Positions 36,480 to 45,318 of a stretch of DNA of 64,000 nucleotides are shown here, one piece after another (positions within the stretch are counted from its first letter, which is position 1; every line of letters begins with the position of its first letter). The DNA is taken from NCBI RefSeq assembly GCF_042666235.1, contig NZ_JBHTFQ010000003.1:341638-405637 (forward strand), written 5' to 3'. The stretch is from Halodurantibacterium daqingensis. GTDB taxonomy: Bacteria; Pseudomonadota; Alphaproteobacteria; Rhodobacterales; Rhodobacteraceae. The notes below the pieces were generated by a model. The model saw nothing but the letters and a program-made list of their open reading frames with translations. It ran no database searches and was not told where the DNA came from. The translations under genes and the position numbers were made by a program.

Positions 36480-38960
36480 ATGGGCGATCTGGGCCAGTAC
36501 CGTTCCAAGCGCGATCTGGACCGGACGCCCGAACCGTCGGGCGGGCGGCCCACGGCCACGGGGCGGGCCTTTGTCGTGCAGAAACACGCGGCGCGCCGGC
36601 TGCATTTCGATTTCCGGCTGGAACATGCCGGCGTGCTTCTCAGCTGGGCCGTGACGCGCGGCCCAAGCCCGGACCCCGGCGAAAAGCGCCTTGCGGTGCG
36701 AACCGAGGATCATCCCATGGGCTATCGCAATTTCGAGGGAGTGGTCCCCGAAGGCTATGGCAAGGGCACGGTGATGCTGTGGGACCATGGCGAATGGGAG
36801 CCGCTGCACGATCCGGCCGAGGGACTGGCGCAGGGCAAGCTGCATTTCCGCCTGCATGGGGCGCGGATGTCGGGCGGCTGGACGCTGGTGCGGATGCGGG
36901 GCCGCAGGGCGGGCGATGCGGGCCGTGAAAACTGGCTGCTGATCAAGGAGCGCGACGATGTCGCGGCGGACGATCCCGATGCGCTGACGGCGGCGCATGA
37001 CACTTCGGTCACCACCGGGCGCAGCATGGCGGAAATCACCGCGGACGCCCCCGCCCGCCACCGTGCGGGACCGCCGCCCAAGGCGCCGCGCGCTGCCCGG
37101 AGCAGGCGCGACGTCCCTCCCAAGGGGCAGGCGCTGGCGCGACCCGGGTTCCGGGCGCCGATGCTGGCGCGGTTGGTTGACGCCGCGCCCGAAGGCGACG
37201 ACTGGCTGATCGAGCCCAAACACGACGGCTATCGCTGCCAGATCGCCATCGGCAAGGGCGGGGTGCGTTGCTTTTCGCGAAGCGGTCAGGACTGGACCGA
37301 CAGGTTCACCGGGATTGCCGAGGCTGCGGCGACCCTTCCCTGCCGCGCGGCGCTTCTCGATGCCGAGGTCGTCGCTGCGGACGAGGAGAGCTTTTCCGCC
37401 CTCCAGCAGGCGCTGACCGAGGGCGCGCCGCTTGCGGCCTATGTGTTCGACCTCTTGTCGCTGGATGGGAAGGATCTGGCGCAGCAGCCACTGCGACAGC
37501 GCCGCGCGGCGCTTGAGGCGTTGTTCGAGGATCAGCCGCGCAAGGCGGCGCTGCGGCTGTCACCCGCGCTGGAGGGCAGCGGCGCCAAGGTGCATGCCGC
37601 GATGTGCCGCGCGGGCGGCGAAGGGATCATCGCCAAGCGGCTTTCGTCCCCGTGGCGGACGGGGCGTGGCAGCGACTGGCTCAAGGTCAAATGCGCGCGC
37701 GAGGCGGAGTTCGTGGTGGGCGGGATCTCGGCCTCGTCCAAGGCGGGGCGGCCCTTCGCCTCGCTTCTGCTGGGTGTCTATGAAGGCGGTCAGCTTCGCT
37801 ACCGCGGCCGGGTCGGCAGTGGCTTTGCCGAGGCAGACTATGCGCGTATTTCGCGCCATGCCCGCCAGCGCGACACGCCGCCCTTTGCCGAAGTGCCGCC
37901 CGAGGCGCGGCGTGGCGCGGTCTGGCTGCAGCCCGATCTTGTCGCGCAGATCCGTTTTGCCGAACTGACAGCCGAAGGGGCGGTGCGCCATGCCGTGTTC
38001 CTGGGACTGCGCGAAGACAAGCCCGCCCGCGAGGTTGCCGATGAGACCGCCGCACCAGGAGACAGCGCGATGAGCAAGGATGAGAAGGTCGCCGGTATCC
38101 GCATCACCAGTCCCGACCGGCTGGTCTTTCCGGCGGAACGGATCACCAAGCGGATGCTGGCCGAATATTATGCCGATGCGGGCCCCGCGCTTCTGGTCCA
38201 TGCGCGCGACCGTCCGCTCAGCCTGATCCGCTGCCCCGACGGCATCGCGGGCGAGTGCTTCTTTCAGAAACACGGGCGCGGCAGTATCCCCGATGCGGTG
38301 CCCCGCTTCACCCGCGATGGCGAGGAGTGGCTTTACCTGAACGGCGTCGAAGCGATGGTGGCTGCCGTCCAGATGGGCACGATCGAGTTTCACCTTCAGG
38401 GCGTTCGGCGCGACCGGCCGGATCGGCCCGACCGGCTGGTCTTCGATCTTGACCCCGACGAGGGCTTGCCATTCGCGCGGGTCCGAGAGGGCGCCGTGCG
38501 CCTGCGCGACCTTCTGGCGGGGCTGGGCCTTGACAGCGCCCCGATGGTGACCGGCGGCAAGGGAGTGCATGTGATCCTGCGCCTGCGCCGCATCGCCCCC
38601 CTGGCTGCGGTCAGCGCCTTTGCCCGCACCGTGGCGACGCTGGTGGCAGATCGCGCGCCCGAAGGATTTACCGCCAACATGTCCAAGGCCCGCCGCAAGG
38701 GACGGATCTTCATCGACTGGCAGCGCAACGGCTCGGGCGCGACGGCGGTTGCGCCCTGGTCGGTGCGTGCGCGGCCGGGCGCGCCCGTGGCGGTGCCGGT
38801 CGCATGGGACGAACTTGCGCGCCTTGAGCGGGCCGACGGCTTCAGCCTGACGGAGGCCCGTGCCCGTCTGGATGCGCCCGATCCTGTCGCGGCCTTGTCC
38901 GCCGGCAGCCTGAACGCCGCCGTTCTGGATGGTCTCGAACGGGAGGTGCACGGCGGCTGA
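36480..38960 (+). CDS. ligD: DNA ligase D (phosphoesterase-ligase-polymerase)
   Basis: This multifunctional NHEJ enzyme has 826 aa. The domain order is 3'-phosphoesterase (about 1-200, HFDFRLEHAGVLLSWAVTRG), ATP-dependent ligase (about 215-530, EPKHDGYRC with the adenylated Lys247), then archaeo-eukaryotic primase-type polymerase (about 545-826, FPAERITKRMLAEYY, VFDLDPDEGLPF with the catalytic Asp pair, and TGGKGVHVILRL). The order matches Pseudomonas aeruginosa LigD, not mycobacterial LigD. It is coupled to ku. Confidence 0.96.
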   Translation: MGDLGQYRSKRDLDRTPEPSGGRPTATGRAFVVQKHAARRLHFDFRLEHAGVLLSWAVTRGPSPDPGEKRLAVRTEDHPMGYRNFEGVVPEGYGKGTVMLWDHGEWEPLHDPAEGLAQGKLHFRLHGARMSGGWTLVRMRGRRAGDAGRENWLLIKERDDVAADDPDALTAAHDTSVTTGRSMAEITADAPARHRAGPPPKAPRAARSRRDVPPKGQALARPGFRAPMLARLVDAAPEGDDWLIEPKHDGYRCQIAIGKGGVRCFSRSGQDWTDRFTGIAEAAATLPCRAALLDAEVVAADEESFSALQQALTEGAPLAAYVFDLLSLDGKDLAQQPLRQRRAALEALFEDQPRKAALRLSPALEGSGAKVHAAMCRAGGEGIIAKRLSSPWRTGRGSDWLKVKCAREAEFVVGGISASSKAGRPFASLLLGVYEGGQLRYRGRVGSGFAEADYARISRHARQRDTPPFAEVPPEARRGAVWLQPDLVAQIRFAELTAEGAVRHAVFLGLREDKPAREVADETAAPGDSAMSKDEKVAGIRITSPDRLVFPAERITKRMLAEYYADAGPALLVHARDRPLSLIRCPDGIAGECFFQKHGRGSIPDAVPRFTRDGEEWLYLNGVEAMVAAVQMGTIEFHLQGVRRDRPDRPDRLVFDLDPDEGLPFARVREGAVRLRDLLAGLGLDSAPMVTGGKGVHVILRLRRIAPLAAVSAFARTVATLVADRAPEGFTANMSKARRKGRIFIDWQRNGSGATAVAPWSVRARPGAPVAVPVAWDELARLERADGFSLTEARARLDAPDPVAALSAGSLNAAVLDGLEREVHGG

Positions 38961-39077
38961 ACTGTGCCGTCGCGTCAGGCGACGCAAGGCGGAACACGGC
39001 GCAACGGGGCGGGTTGGTTTTCGCGGCCGGGGATGCCCGGCGCTGAAACGACACGCTGGAACGAACGAGGAGTCGCC

Positions 39078-40616
39078 ATGAATCCCTTCACGCACAGCCC
39101 TTCGCGTCGCGGTTTTCTGGCCGGCGCCGGCACTGCGCTTGCCGGCACCGCACTGCCCGCGCAGGCGCAGACCGAGGCACAGGCACAATCGCCTTCCCCC
39201 CCAGGCCTTGCCGGGCGGTTCCCCGATTTCGACCCGGCCTATGTCGAAGGCGCGATCAAGCCCTTTGCGCAGACCTCGATCTATCAGGGCGGACGACTGG
39301 CCGTTCCGATGATCGACCTGCCGTTCAGCAAGGAGGCCGCGATCCCGCCGCAGATCTGGGGCATGCTCTACGATGACTGGCAGCCGGCGATGCAGGAAGA
39401 GGGCCTTTCGGTCTTTCTGCAAGGGCTGGAAAATCGCGGCCCCGACAATGCCCGCAAGCGGATCTACATGTCGGCACTGACCCCCGATCTTTACGCGGCC
39501 CATTACCGACCCAAGGTGCAGCGGGCGCTTGACCAGCTTTTTGACGAGGCACAGGCTGGCGTGCCGTTGATGCGGGCCTATTACGATGGCTATTTCGATC
39601 TTTACTGGGATCTGCACCTTGGCGTGCGGGGCGCGGATATCCCCGACGAGGTGCGCGAGATCGGGACAGCCTTCAACACCGTGCTTGGCTTCTGGGATCC
39701 GCGCGAGCCTCGGGTCTACGAGGCCTACATGACGGTGCGCGCCCTGCGCCCGGGTCTGCGCGACTGGATCGATGCGCGGGTGCAGGACGTTCTTGACCAG
39801 CGCATCGACGCCCCCGAGGCGACCTTCGTGCACTACTGGGCCGTCAATGGCGAACTGGGCGAGAATTTCCGCCGCGAGGATGTGGTTTTCGAATGCTTCC
39901 ACAATTTCCTTGCCTTCAGCCAGTGGGGAAACACGCTTTACAACATCATGGCGGTGCTCGAGCCGGAATCGGGCAACCCCGCCGCGCGCGACTGGTTCAC
40001 CCGGACGATGCAGGGCACCCCCGACGAGGTGGATGACGAAGGCGGGTTCACACCGCTTGATCGGCTTGTGATGGAGCTGTTCCGGACCATCTCGCCCAAT
40101 ACCGGCAGTGTTTCAACCTTGGCGGACAGTCAGGAGGGGGTGACCGGGACCGCCTTCATCATCCATCCCCATCCCGAAACCAGCCACGATCCGCGCCACT
40201 GGGACGATCCGGCCGGTTTTGACCCTGACCGTTATCGCCGCGTCCGCACCGCAGCAGCGGTGGACGAGGCGGCTTGTGCTGACCTCGGCTTTGTGCGTTG
40301 CCCGTTTTCGGGCGCGGAAATGCAGGTCCGCGACGGCCGCGACGTCACCCTGCCCAGCAACGGCTTCGGCACGGTTCATGCCACGGTCGAGGGCGCCACG
40401 CAGCCTCTGGCCGATCACGCAGGCTATGCGCCTTTCGGTTTTGGCTATCGGCGCTGTGCGGGTGAATGGCTGACGGTCGATGTGTTCAAGGATCTGCTGC
40501 GGCACGTCTGGCAGGAAGGGATCGTCTTCGAACGGCTGGTCGAGGAGGGCGCCGAGCCGCTGCCCGTCGGCCCCTTGGCGGTGATCGAGGATGACATCGG
40601 CTTTCGCCGCGCCTGA
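39078..40616 (+). CDS. Tat-exported P450-like haem-thiolate protein
   Basis: A 512-aa precursor starts with a twin-arginine signal peptide (SPSRRGFLAGAGTALAG, cleavage near AQAQ). The mature part ends in APFGFGYRRCAGEWL, matching the P450 haem peptide FxxGxRxCxG with Cys460. An ExxR-like ELFR (333-336) precedes it, but 127 residues separate ExxR from the Cys, compared with about 70 in P450cam. A FDPDRYRR element sits between them, followed by a ~55-residue insertion. The oxygen-binding helix motif is absent (LAFSQWGNTLY). Export via Tat would place a folded haem protein in the periplasm without a known reductase, so peroxygenase or peroxidase use is possible. GAGGAG precedes the start. Confidence 0.75.
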   Translation: MNPFTHSPSRRGFLAGAGTALAGTALPAQAQTEAQAQSPSPPGLAGRFPDFDPAYVEGAIKPFAQTSIYQGGRLAVPMIDLPFSKEAAIPPQIWGMLYDDWQPAMQEEGLSVFLQGLENRGPDNARKRIYMSALTPDLYAAHYRPKVQRALDQLFDEAQAGVPLMRAYYDGYFDLYWDLHLGVRGADIPDEVREIGTAFNTVLGFWDPREPRVYEAYMTVRALRPGLRDWIDARVQDVLDQRIDAPEATFVHYWAVNGELGENFRREDVVFECFHNFLAFSQWGNTLYNIMAVLEPESGNPAARDWFTRTMQGTPDEVDDEGGFTPLDRLVMELFRTISPNTGSVSTLADSQEGVTGTAFIIHPHPETSHDPRHWDDPAGFDPDRYRRVRTAAAVDEAACADLGFVRCPFSGAEMQVRDGRDVTLPSNGFGTVHATVEGATQPLADHAGYAPFGFGYRRCAGEWLTVDVFKDLLRHVWQEGIVFERLVEEGAEPLPVGPLAVIEDDIGFRRA

Positions 40617-40634
40617 CGCATGGCCAGCCGGCAG

Positions 40635-40695
40635 CCGGGTCGGTCGCCACCAGGGCCACCGACCCGGCGAAGGCGCGCGGCCGTCACCGGCCGCG
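40635..40695. terminator. Two tandem hairpins between convergent genes
   Basis: The first is a perfect 10-bp stem, CCGGGTCGGT/ACCGACCCGG, with a 13-nt loop. The second is a perfect 8-bp stem, CGCGGCCG/CGGCCGCG, with a TCAC loop. They follow the Tat P450-like gene and face the DUF2380-like gene. Neither has a T-run. Confidence 0.6.
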
Positions 40696-40827
40696 GGCGG
40701 TGCATAGCCTTGTGTTCGCATGGTCGGCTTTGCTTCAGGCGGGGCCGTCAGCCGCCATGGATCCGAGCGCAGGGTTGCGCTCAGCATCCTGCGGCGGTGC
40801 CACCTTATCCAGAAGGCGCCAGGGCGA

Positions 40828-41364
40828 TCAATGCGCGGACTGGGGCGGCGAATGACGCGAGGGGGCCTCCCGGACCTGATCGGGCAGGCAATAGGTTGTC
40901 AGATCGCGGTCGGCGAAACGGGCAGCACGCTGCCATGCCTCATCGGTATCGCCGCGATAGCTGAGCAGCCGCTCGCAGCGCACCGCGCCGCTGTCGAGGT
41001 CCAGCATGATGAGCCGGATGTTGCTGATAAGGGTGCTGATCTTGTGGATCTCTCCGACAAGAAGCAGGTCGGCGCCGGCCGTGCGTGCCATCTCGGCAAG
41101 GGCTTCGGTGCCCGGATCAGCCGGTGAGCACGCCCCCGTGCAGCCAAGGTCCACCACCGGCACCCCGTGATCGCGTGCGAGGCTGGTGCGCAGGGCAGCG
41201 CCAAAGACATGGATCCGCGAGGCATGTTCCGCGGTCTGATCGCGCAGCTCGCCCGATGTGTCACGAAACGCCAGCTCGGCAATGGCGAGGCTCTCGCGCC
41301 CTTGGGCGGCGGGGGCCATTGTCGTCGCCAGTGCGAGGGTCAGGGCAATTCGGCAAAGGCGCAT
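40828..41364 (-). CDS. DUF2380-like secreted protein
   Basis: The 178-aa precursor has a signal peptide (LCRIALTLALATTMAPAAQG). The mature part contains two close cysteines (DLGCTGAC) and resembles DUF2380 proteins (LAIAELAFRDTSGELRDQT, LLVGEIHKISTLISNIRL). DUF2380 genes are known to me from methylotrophy and PQQ-enzyme neighbourhoods, which would suit the cluster to the right, but the link is not proven here. The ATG with AGGA at 7 nt was preferred to one 15 nt earlier. Confidence 0.75.
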   Translation of the reverse strand: MRLCRIALTLALATTMAPAAQGRESLAIAELAFRDTSGELRDQTAEHASRIHVFGAALRTSLARDHGVPVVDLGCTGACSPADPGTEALAEMARTAGADLLLVGEIHKISTLISNIRLIMLDLDSGAVRCERLLSYRGDTDEAWQRAARFADRDLTTYCLPDQVREAPSRHSPPQSAH

Positions 41365-41551
41365 GACAGGTCCTTCCATGGCTGTCCAAGCCTTGCAGCA
41401 TGGGCGTGGCAGGTCAATTCAACCACAAGGCTGAGAAGTGGGCGCCTGGCCGGTCAGTCCTTGCCGGGCGGCGCCCCGCGCCCAATGCCTCCGGGCAGTG
41501 TCACGGCCTGTGCCGAAATGCCCTTGTGCCGGCTGCCGAACCCGGCATTCT

Positions 41552-41628
41552 GACTATGGGACTATGGGACTATGGGACTATGGGACTATGGGACTATGGG
41601 ACTATGGGACTATGGGACTATGGGACTA
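41552..41628 (+). repeat. Octamer tandem repeat (GACTATGG), nine copies plus partial
   Basis: Nine uninterrupted identical copies of GACTATGG end in a partial GACTA. The unit is not a multiple of three, so any frame on the plus strand would read the same eight-residue cycle (GLWDYGTM), while the complementary strand has stop codons. The array is outside any supported gene, about 190 bp upstream of the DUF2380-like start. Perfect short repeats of this kind change copy number by strand slippage. Confidence 0.97.
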
Positions 41629-41647
41629 CCACGCGAGTTTCGGGTCG

Positions 41648-41674
41648 GGTCATCCGCCCGGGATGCGGATGACC
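41648..41674. repeat. 10-bp perfect hairpin next to the octamer array
   Basis: GGTCATCCGC and GCGGATGACC flank a 7-nt loop (CCGGGAT), 20 bp to the right of the array. It could be a terminator or a binding site; nothing decides between these. Confidence 0.6.
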
Positions 41675-42141
41675 AACCGCTGAGAACACCCCATATCGGC
41701 CACAGGGAACACCTTTGCCGCCTTTGCCTTCGTGCCGGTTGATTTGTGCGGACCACGTGCCGACCCGGCCCGGTTGCGCGGTGTCGCGGACCTTCGGCGG
41801 ACAAATCCTGAGGGTATCCGGGCAGCGCATGATGAAAGCGGCGCATCAGACGCAAAGCGATGAGGACAGGCCCAAGCCCTGCAGAGGCCGCAGGCACGGG
41901 AGCCTCGGCGATTGCGAAGCGCACCGGCGGCGTGGATCTGCACGGGCCGGATCGGGGGCGGGATGCGACGGTGCGTCACCCTCCGTCAAAGACGGCGGGC
42001 GATGCTGCACGACCGCCATCCGCACCGCCCGCCTTCATCCGTTCGGACGAGGCGGCGACGCTTCGGCTTGCCCCGGGACGGTGGCAATGGCAGGTTCGGA
42101 GCAGGGATGCGCGCTGCGCGACCCCGAGTGCGGAGGAGACC

Positions 42142-42999
42142 TTGCCAGAGCCCATCACGCCAGCACCAGTGCGCGGCGCCGCGCAACGCCGGCGCCGGTT
42201 CGCCAGGCCGGGCGAAAAGACAAGGCGGCGCCCTGGGGCGGAATCGGCGGCGGTGGTCGCGCTGGCGCGGATCGGGTTTCTTGTGTTGCTTCTCGTCCTC
42301 TGGACCTGGGCCTCGCAAAGCGTGCCGCGCGGGATCATTCCCTCGCCGGTGGCGACGCTTGAGGCTGCGCAGCGGCTTTGGGCGGCGGGGCGCCTGCAGG
42401 CGGCGCTGGGCGACAGCCTGACCGTCTTTGCCAGCGGCTTCGGGCTTGCTGCGCTCGTGGGCATACCGGTGGGGGTGCTCATGGGATCGATCCGGCTTCT
42501 GGGGCGCGCGCTTGACGTGTTCGTCTATGCGCTTGCTGCCACGCCGCGCGTGGCCTTCATCCCGCTGGTGATCCTGCTTCTGGGGCTGGGGCTGGAGGCC
42601 AAGACCTTCATCGTCTTCCTGGGCGCGGTCATGCCGGTGATCCTCAACACCTATGCCGGGGTGCAGGATGCCGATGCCGAGCTGGTCGAGATGGCGCGCT
42701 CCACCGGCGCGGGTCAGGCCCGGATCTATGCCCATGTGGTGCTGCCGGGTGCGCTGCCGTTTCTGGTGGTCGGGCTGCGGCTGGGGGCGACCATCGGCCT
42801 GATCAACACCGTTGTTGCCGAGCTTTACACGGCGGTGCGCGGGCTGGGCGGGCTTCTGGCGCTTTATGGCAATACCTTCCGCATGGCCGAATATTTCGTG
42901 ATCGTGCTGACGCTTTCATTGATCGGGGTGGTGGTGACCGAGGGGCTTCGACTTGTCGAACTGCGCCTGTCGCGCTGGCGCAACCCCGCGAGCCGTTGA
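42142..42999 (+). CDS. ABC importer permease (SsuC/TauC/NrtB-like)
   Basis: The 285-aa membrane protein has about six helices and the EAA loop of binding-protein-dependent importers (AELVEMARSTGAGQARIYAHVVLPGALP is the region). The start is uncertain. TTG was chosen because GGAGGAG lies 5 nt before it, no in-frame ATG is close to the first helix, and an ATG 282 nt upstream would add an improbable basic/Pro-rich extension. The next gene starts 14 nt after the stop. The sulfonate/nitrate/taurine-type family is clear; the substrate is not. Confidence 0.82.
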   Translation: MPEPITPAPVRGAAQRRRRFARPGEKTRRRPGAESAAVVALARIGFLVLLLVLWTWASQSVPRGIIPSPVATLEAAQRLWAAGRLQAALGDSLTVFASGFGLAALVGIPVGVLMGSIRLLGRALDVFVYALAATPRVAFIPLVILLLGLGLEAKTFIVFLGAVMPVILNTYAGVQDADAELVEMARSTGAGQARIYAHVVLPGALPFLVVGLRLGATIGLINTVVAELYTAVRGLGGLLALYGNTFRMAEYFVIVLTLSLIGVVVTEGLRLVELRLSRWRNPASR

Positions 43000-43013
43000 C
43001 TCAGGAGGAAAGA

Positions 43014-44030
43014 ATGAAATCACCTGTTCTGGCGCTGTTTGCCCTTGGTGCGCTGGTGGCGCTTCCCGCGGCCGCCGATCCGTTTCGCCTGATCGTCTCG
43101 GATCTGGAAACGCCGCTCGTGCCGAATTCGGTGATGGAACTGGCCCAGCAGGGTGGCTATTTCGAACGTGCCGGGGTCGAGGTCACCTTTGTCCGCGTCC
43201 AGCAGACGCCGCTTGCCATTGCAGCCCTTCAGGCCGGTGAAGGCGAGATGGCCAATATCTCGGTCGATGCGCTGATGCAGCTTGCGGCGCGCGGTGGCAC
43301 CGATCTGCGGGCCGTCCTTTCGCCCAACAAGTCGCTCCCGTTCCTGATCGCGGCGGCCGAGGGGATCGAGACGGTGGCAGACCTTGAGGGGCGCAGCTTT
43401 GGCGTCGGGCGGCTGGGCAGCCTTGACCATTCGCTTTCGATGACGGTCCTGCAGCGGGCGGGCGTGGCGGTTGACCGTCTGGACATCGTGTCGCTTGGTC
43501 AGCCGAATGTGCGGGCGCAGGCGCTTCTCGCCGGGCAGATCGAGGCCACCACCATGTCGATCGGCACCCTGATTTCCTTGCCCGACCCCGAGGCGGTGAA
43601 TGTGCTGCTGGACGCCGATGCCTATTATGCTGCGGCCCCGGTGGTCACAAAGGTCAACGCGGTTCCGCAGGCCGTTCTGGACACCCGTCGCGCCGAGGTC
43701 GAGGCGGTGATCGAGGCACTGGTGCTGGCCTCGCGCGATTTCGCCGCCGATGGTGCAAGCTGGGCATCCGCAATGGCCGAGGCGCGGCCCGATGTCGATC
43801 GCGACGATCTGGACCAGCTTGCGACGCTTTATGCGCAAAGCTGGAGCGTCAACGGTGGCCTGCAACGCGACGAACTGGAGTATACGGCGTCCTGGGTGGC
43901 GCAATCCGAGGATTTCCAGGGCCTTGATCTGCCGTCGCTCGAGGCCTGGGTTGACTTCGGGCCGCTGGATGCGGTGCTCGCCCGGATCGGGGTGGATGAC
44001 AGCGCGGGTATGGACAGCCTGTCGCGATGA
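43014..44030 (+). CDS. ABC importer periplasmic substrate-binding protein (NMT1/THI5-like)
   Basis: A 338-aa precursor with a signal peptide (ALFALGALVALPAAA). The fold is that of NMT1/THI5-like and SsuA/TauA binding proteins: GYFERAGVEVTFVRV, LAIAALQAGEGEMANISVDAL and DLEGRSFGVGRLGS. A strong AGGAGGAAAG precedes the ATG. The gene is the middle of a permease-binding protein-ATPase operon. Proximity to the XoxF locus does not identify the cargo. Confidence 0.87.
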   Translation: MKSPVLALFALGALVALPAAADPFRLIVSDLETPLVPNSVMELAQQGGYFERAGVEVTFVRVQQTPLAIAALQAGEGEMANISVDALMQLAARGGTDLRAVLSPNKSLPFLIAAAEGIETVADLEGRSFGVGRLGSLDHSLSMTVLQRAGVAVDRLDIVSLGQPNVRAQALLAGQIEATTMSIGTLISLPDPEAVNVLLDADAYYAAAPVVTKVNAVPQAVLDTRRAEVEAVIEALVLASRDFAADGASWASAMAEARPDVDRDDLDQLATLYAQSWSVNGGLQRDELEYTASWVAQSEDFQGLDLPSLEAWVDFGPLDAVLARIGVDDSAGMDSLSR

Positions 44031-44839
44031 CACCGGATCAGCCCGGAACGGCCCGGGCGCATGTCGAGCTGCACGAGGTTGTCCACGGGTTCGGCAATCC
44101 GGATGCCGTGGCGCTGGGCCCGGTGGCCCTGTCGGTGCCGCGGGGACAGCGGCTTGTGCTGCTGGGGCCGTCGGGCTGTGGCAAGACAACGCTTCTGCGG
44201 GTGGCGGCGGGGCTGGTGCGGCCAGATGGGGGCAGGGCGCTGGTGCAGGGGCAGGCACCCCGGCCGGGGCAGGCTGGGGCGATGGTGTTCCAGTCGTTTC
44301 GGCTGCTGCCCTGGAAAACCGCGCGTCAGAATGTCGGGTTCGCGCTGGGCCATCTGTCGCATGGTGAGCGCATGGAACGGGCGCAGCGCTATCTTGATCT
44401 TGTGGGCCTTGGCCGCTTTGCCGAACGCTATCCGGCGGCGCTTTCGGGGGGCATGAAGCAGCGTCTGGCGCTGGCCCGCGCCCTTGCGGCCGAGGCTGAT
44501 CTTCTGCTGATGGACGAACCCTTCGCAAGCCTTGACGCCCAGGCGCGCGAATTGATGCAGCACGAGCTTCTGCGTCTGTTGCGGGCGCGTCCGGCAACCG
44601 TGATCTTCGTCACCCACAGTGTTGACGAGGCGCTTCTGATCGGCGACAGGGTGGTGTTGCTGTCGCCGCGTCCGGGGCGCGTGGTCGAGGATCTTGCCTT
44701 GCCATTTCGCGGTGACGATCCGGCACTGCGTCGCGCCGATCCCGACTTCAGCCGCCTGCGCGACGGTCTGTGGCACCGGTTGCGCGACATGGTGCTCAGC
44801 GATCCCGCGTCGGATTTCTATGGCCGGGGCACGCTCTGA
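44027..44839 (+). CDS. ABC importer ATP-binding protein (SsuB/TauB-like)
   Basis: The 270-aa cytoplasmic ATPase has Walker A GPSGCGKTT, the Q-loop region VFQSFRLLPW, signature LSGGMKQRLA and Walker B LLLMDEPFASLD, followed by the switch His in VIFVTHSVDEALL. It overlaps the binding-protein gene by 4 nt. Its stop codon abuts the stop of the convergent signalling operon with no spacer. Confidence 0.93.
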   Translation: MTPDQPGTARAHVELHEVVHGFGNPDAVALGPVALSVPRGQRLVLLGPSGCGKTTLLRVAAGLVRPDGGRALVQGQAPRPGQAGAMVFQSFRLLPWKTARQNVGFALGHLSHGERMERAQRYLDLVGLGRFAERYPAALSGGMKQRLALARALAAEADLLLMDEPFASLDAQARELMQHELLRLLRARPATVIFVTHSVDEALLIGDRVVLLSPRPGRVVEDLALPFRGDDPALRRADPDFSRLRDGLWHRLRDMVLSDPASDFYGRGTL

Positions 44840-45211
44840 TCAGAAACAGAGGATCTCGGCCTCGGCCTGGGCGCGGCGCAGATTGGCCACCGCCTCGGTT
44901 GCCGGTGCGGTCCCCCGGAAGATGGCGGTGCGCTCTCCGCCGGCCTGACGCAGGCTGAGCACGGTTTCCCCGGCCACATAGTCATCATAAGGCAGGATCG
45001 AGGCGATGGTATCGATCGAACAGGCGCAGCGGGTCATGCTGTCGCGCGTCTGGCCATTCACCGCGAGGCAGCCGAATATGTAATCCGCGCGGGCAAGGGT
45101 CGGATAGTCGTTGAGCGCAGCCGGCCCCTGTGCAGCGGCAGGCCCGGGCAGCGCCAGCATCAGGCCAAGCGCCAGAGTCAGCGCCGCGCCCAGCCTTGGT
45201 ATTGCGTTCAA
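44840..45211 (-). CDS. Small secreted protein, last gene of the signalling operon
   Basis: I do not recognise a family. From the TTG at the listed start the protein is 123 aa with a signal peptide (ALTLALGLMLALPGPAAAQG). The mature part has three cysteines in a compact pattern (FGCLA, RCAC) plus one at the end (EILCF). A longer frame starts 108 nt earlier with an ATG overlapping the preceding stop (TGATG) and GGAG in front; it would put about 37 extra residues before the signal peptide. Which start is used is unresolved. Confidence 0.65.
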   Translation of the reverse strand: MNAIPRLGAALTLALGLMLALPGPAAAQGPAALNDYPTLARADYIFGCLAVNGQTRDSMTRCACSIDTIASILPYDDYVAGETVLSLRQAGGERTAIFRGTAPATEAVANLRRAQAEAEILCF

Positions 45212-45318
45212 AGCTGCTGCCCGGGGCCACGCGGTCCGGGTGCATGGCGTATCGGCGGCACGGCATCGTGGACCCGAACCTGCGCAAGGGCGCCCAAGGC
45301 GGAACAGCAAGTCATGCA

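Larger units (their letters stand above)
41365..42141. other. 777-bp gene-poor interval
   Basis: No convincing gene is seen on either strand. Short frames run through it but lack family similarity, and several are created by the tandem octamer. It holds the GACTATGG array and a 10-bp hairpin (both listed) plus G+C-rich sequence of ordinary composition. It may be a leader or promoter region for the divergent DUF2380-like gene and the ABC importer, or a decayed gene. Confidence 0.6.

Noticed and set aside
41552..41628. Possible CRISPR array
   Set aside because: The repeats are contiguous with no spacers, so it is a microsatellite.
41400..41683. Short frames encoding GLWDYGTM repeats
   Set aside because: They arise from the octamer array, because the 8-nt unit reads the same in every plus-strand frame. 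There is no ribosome-binding site or similarity, so I treat it as a DNA repeat.
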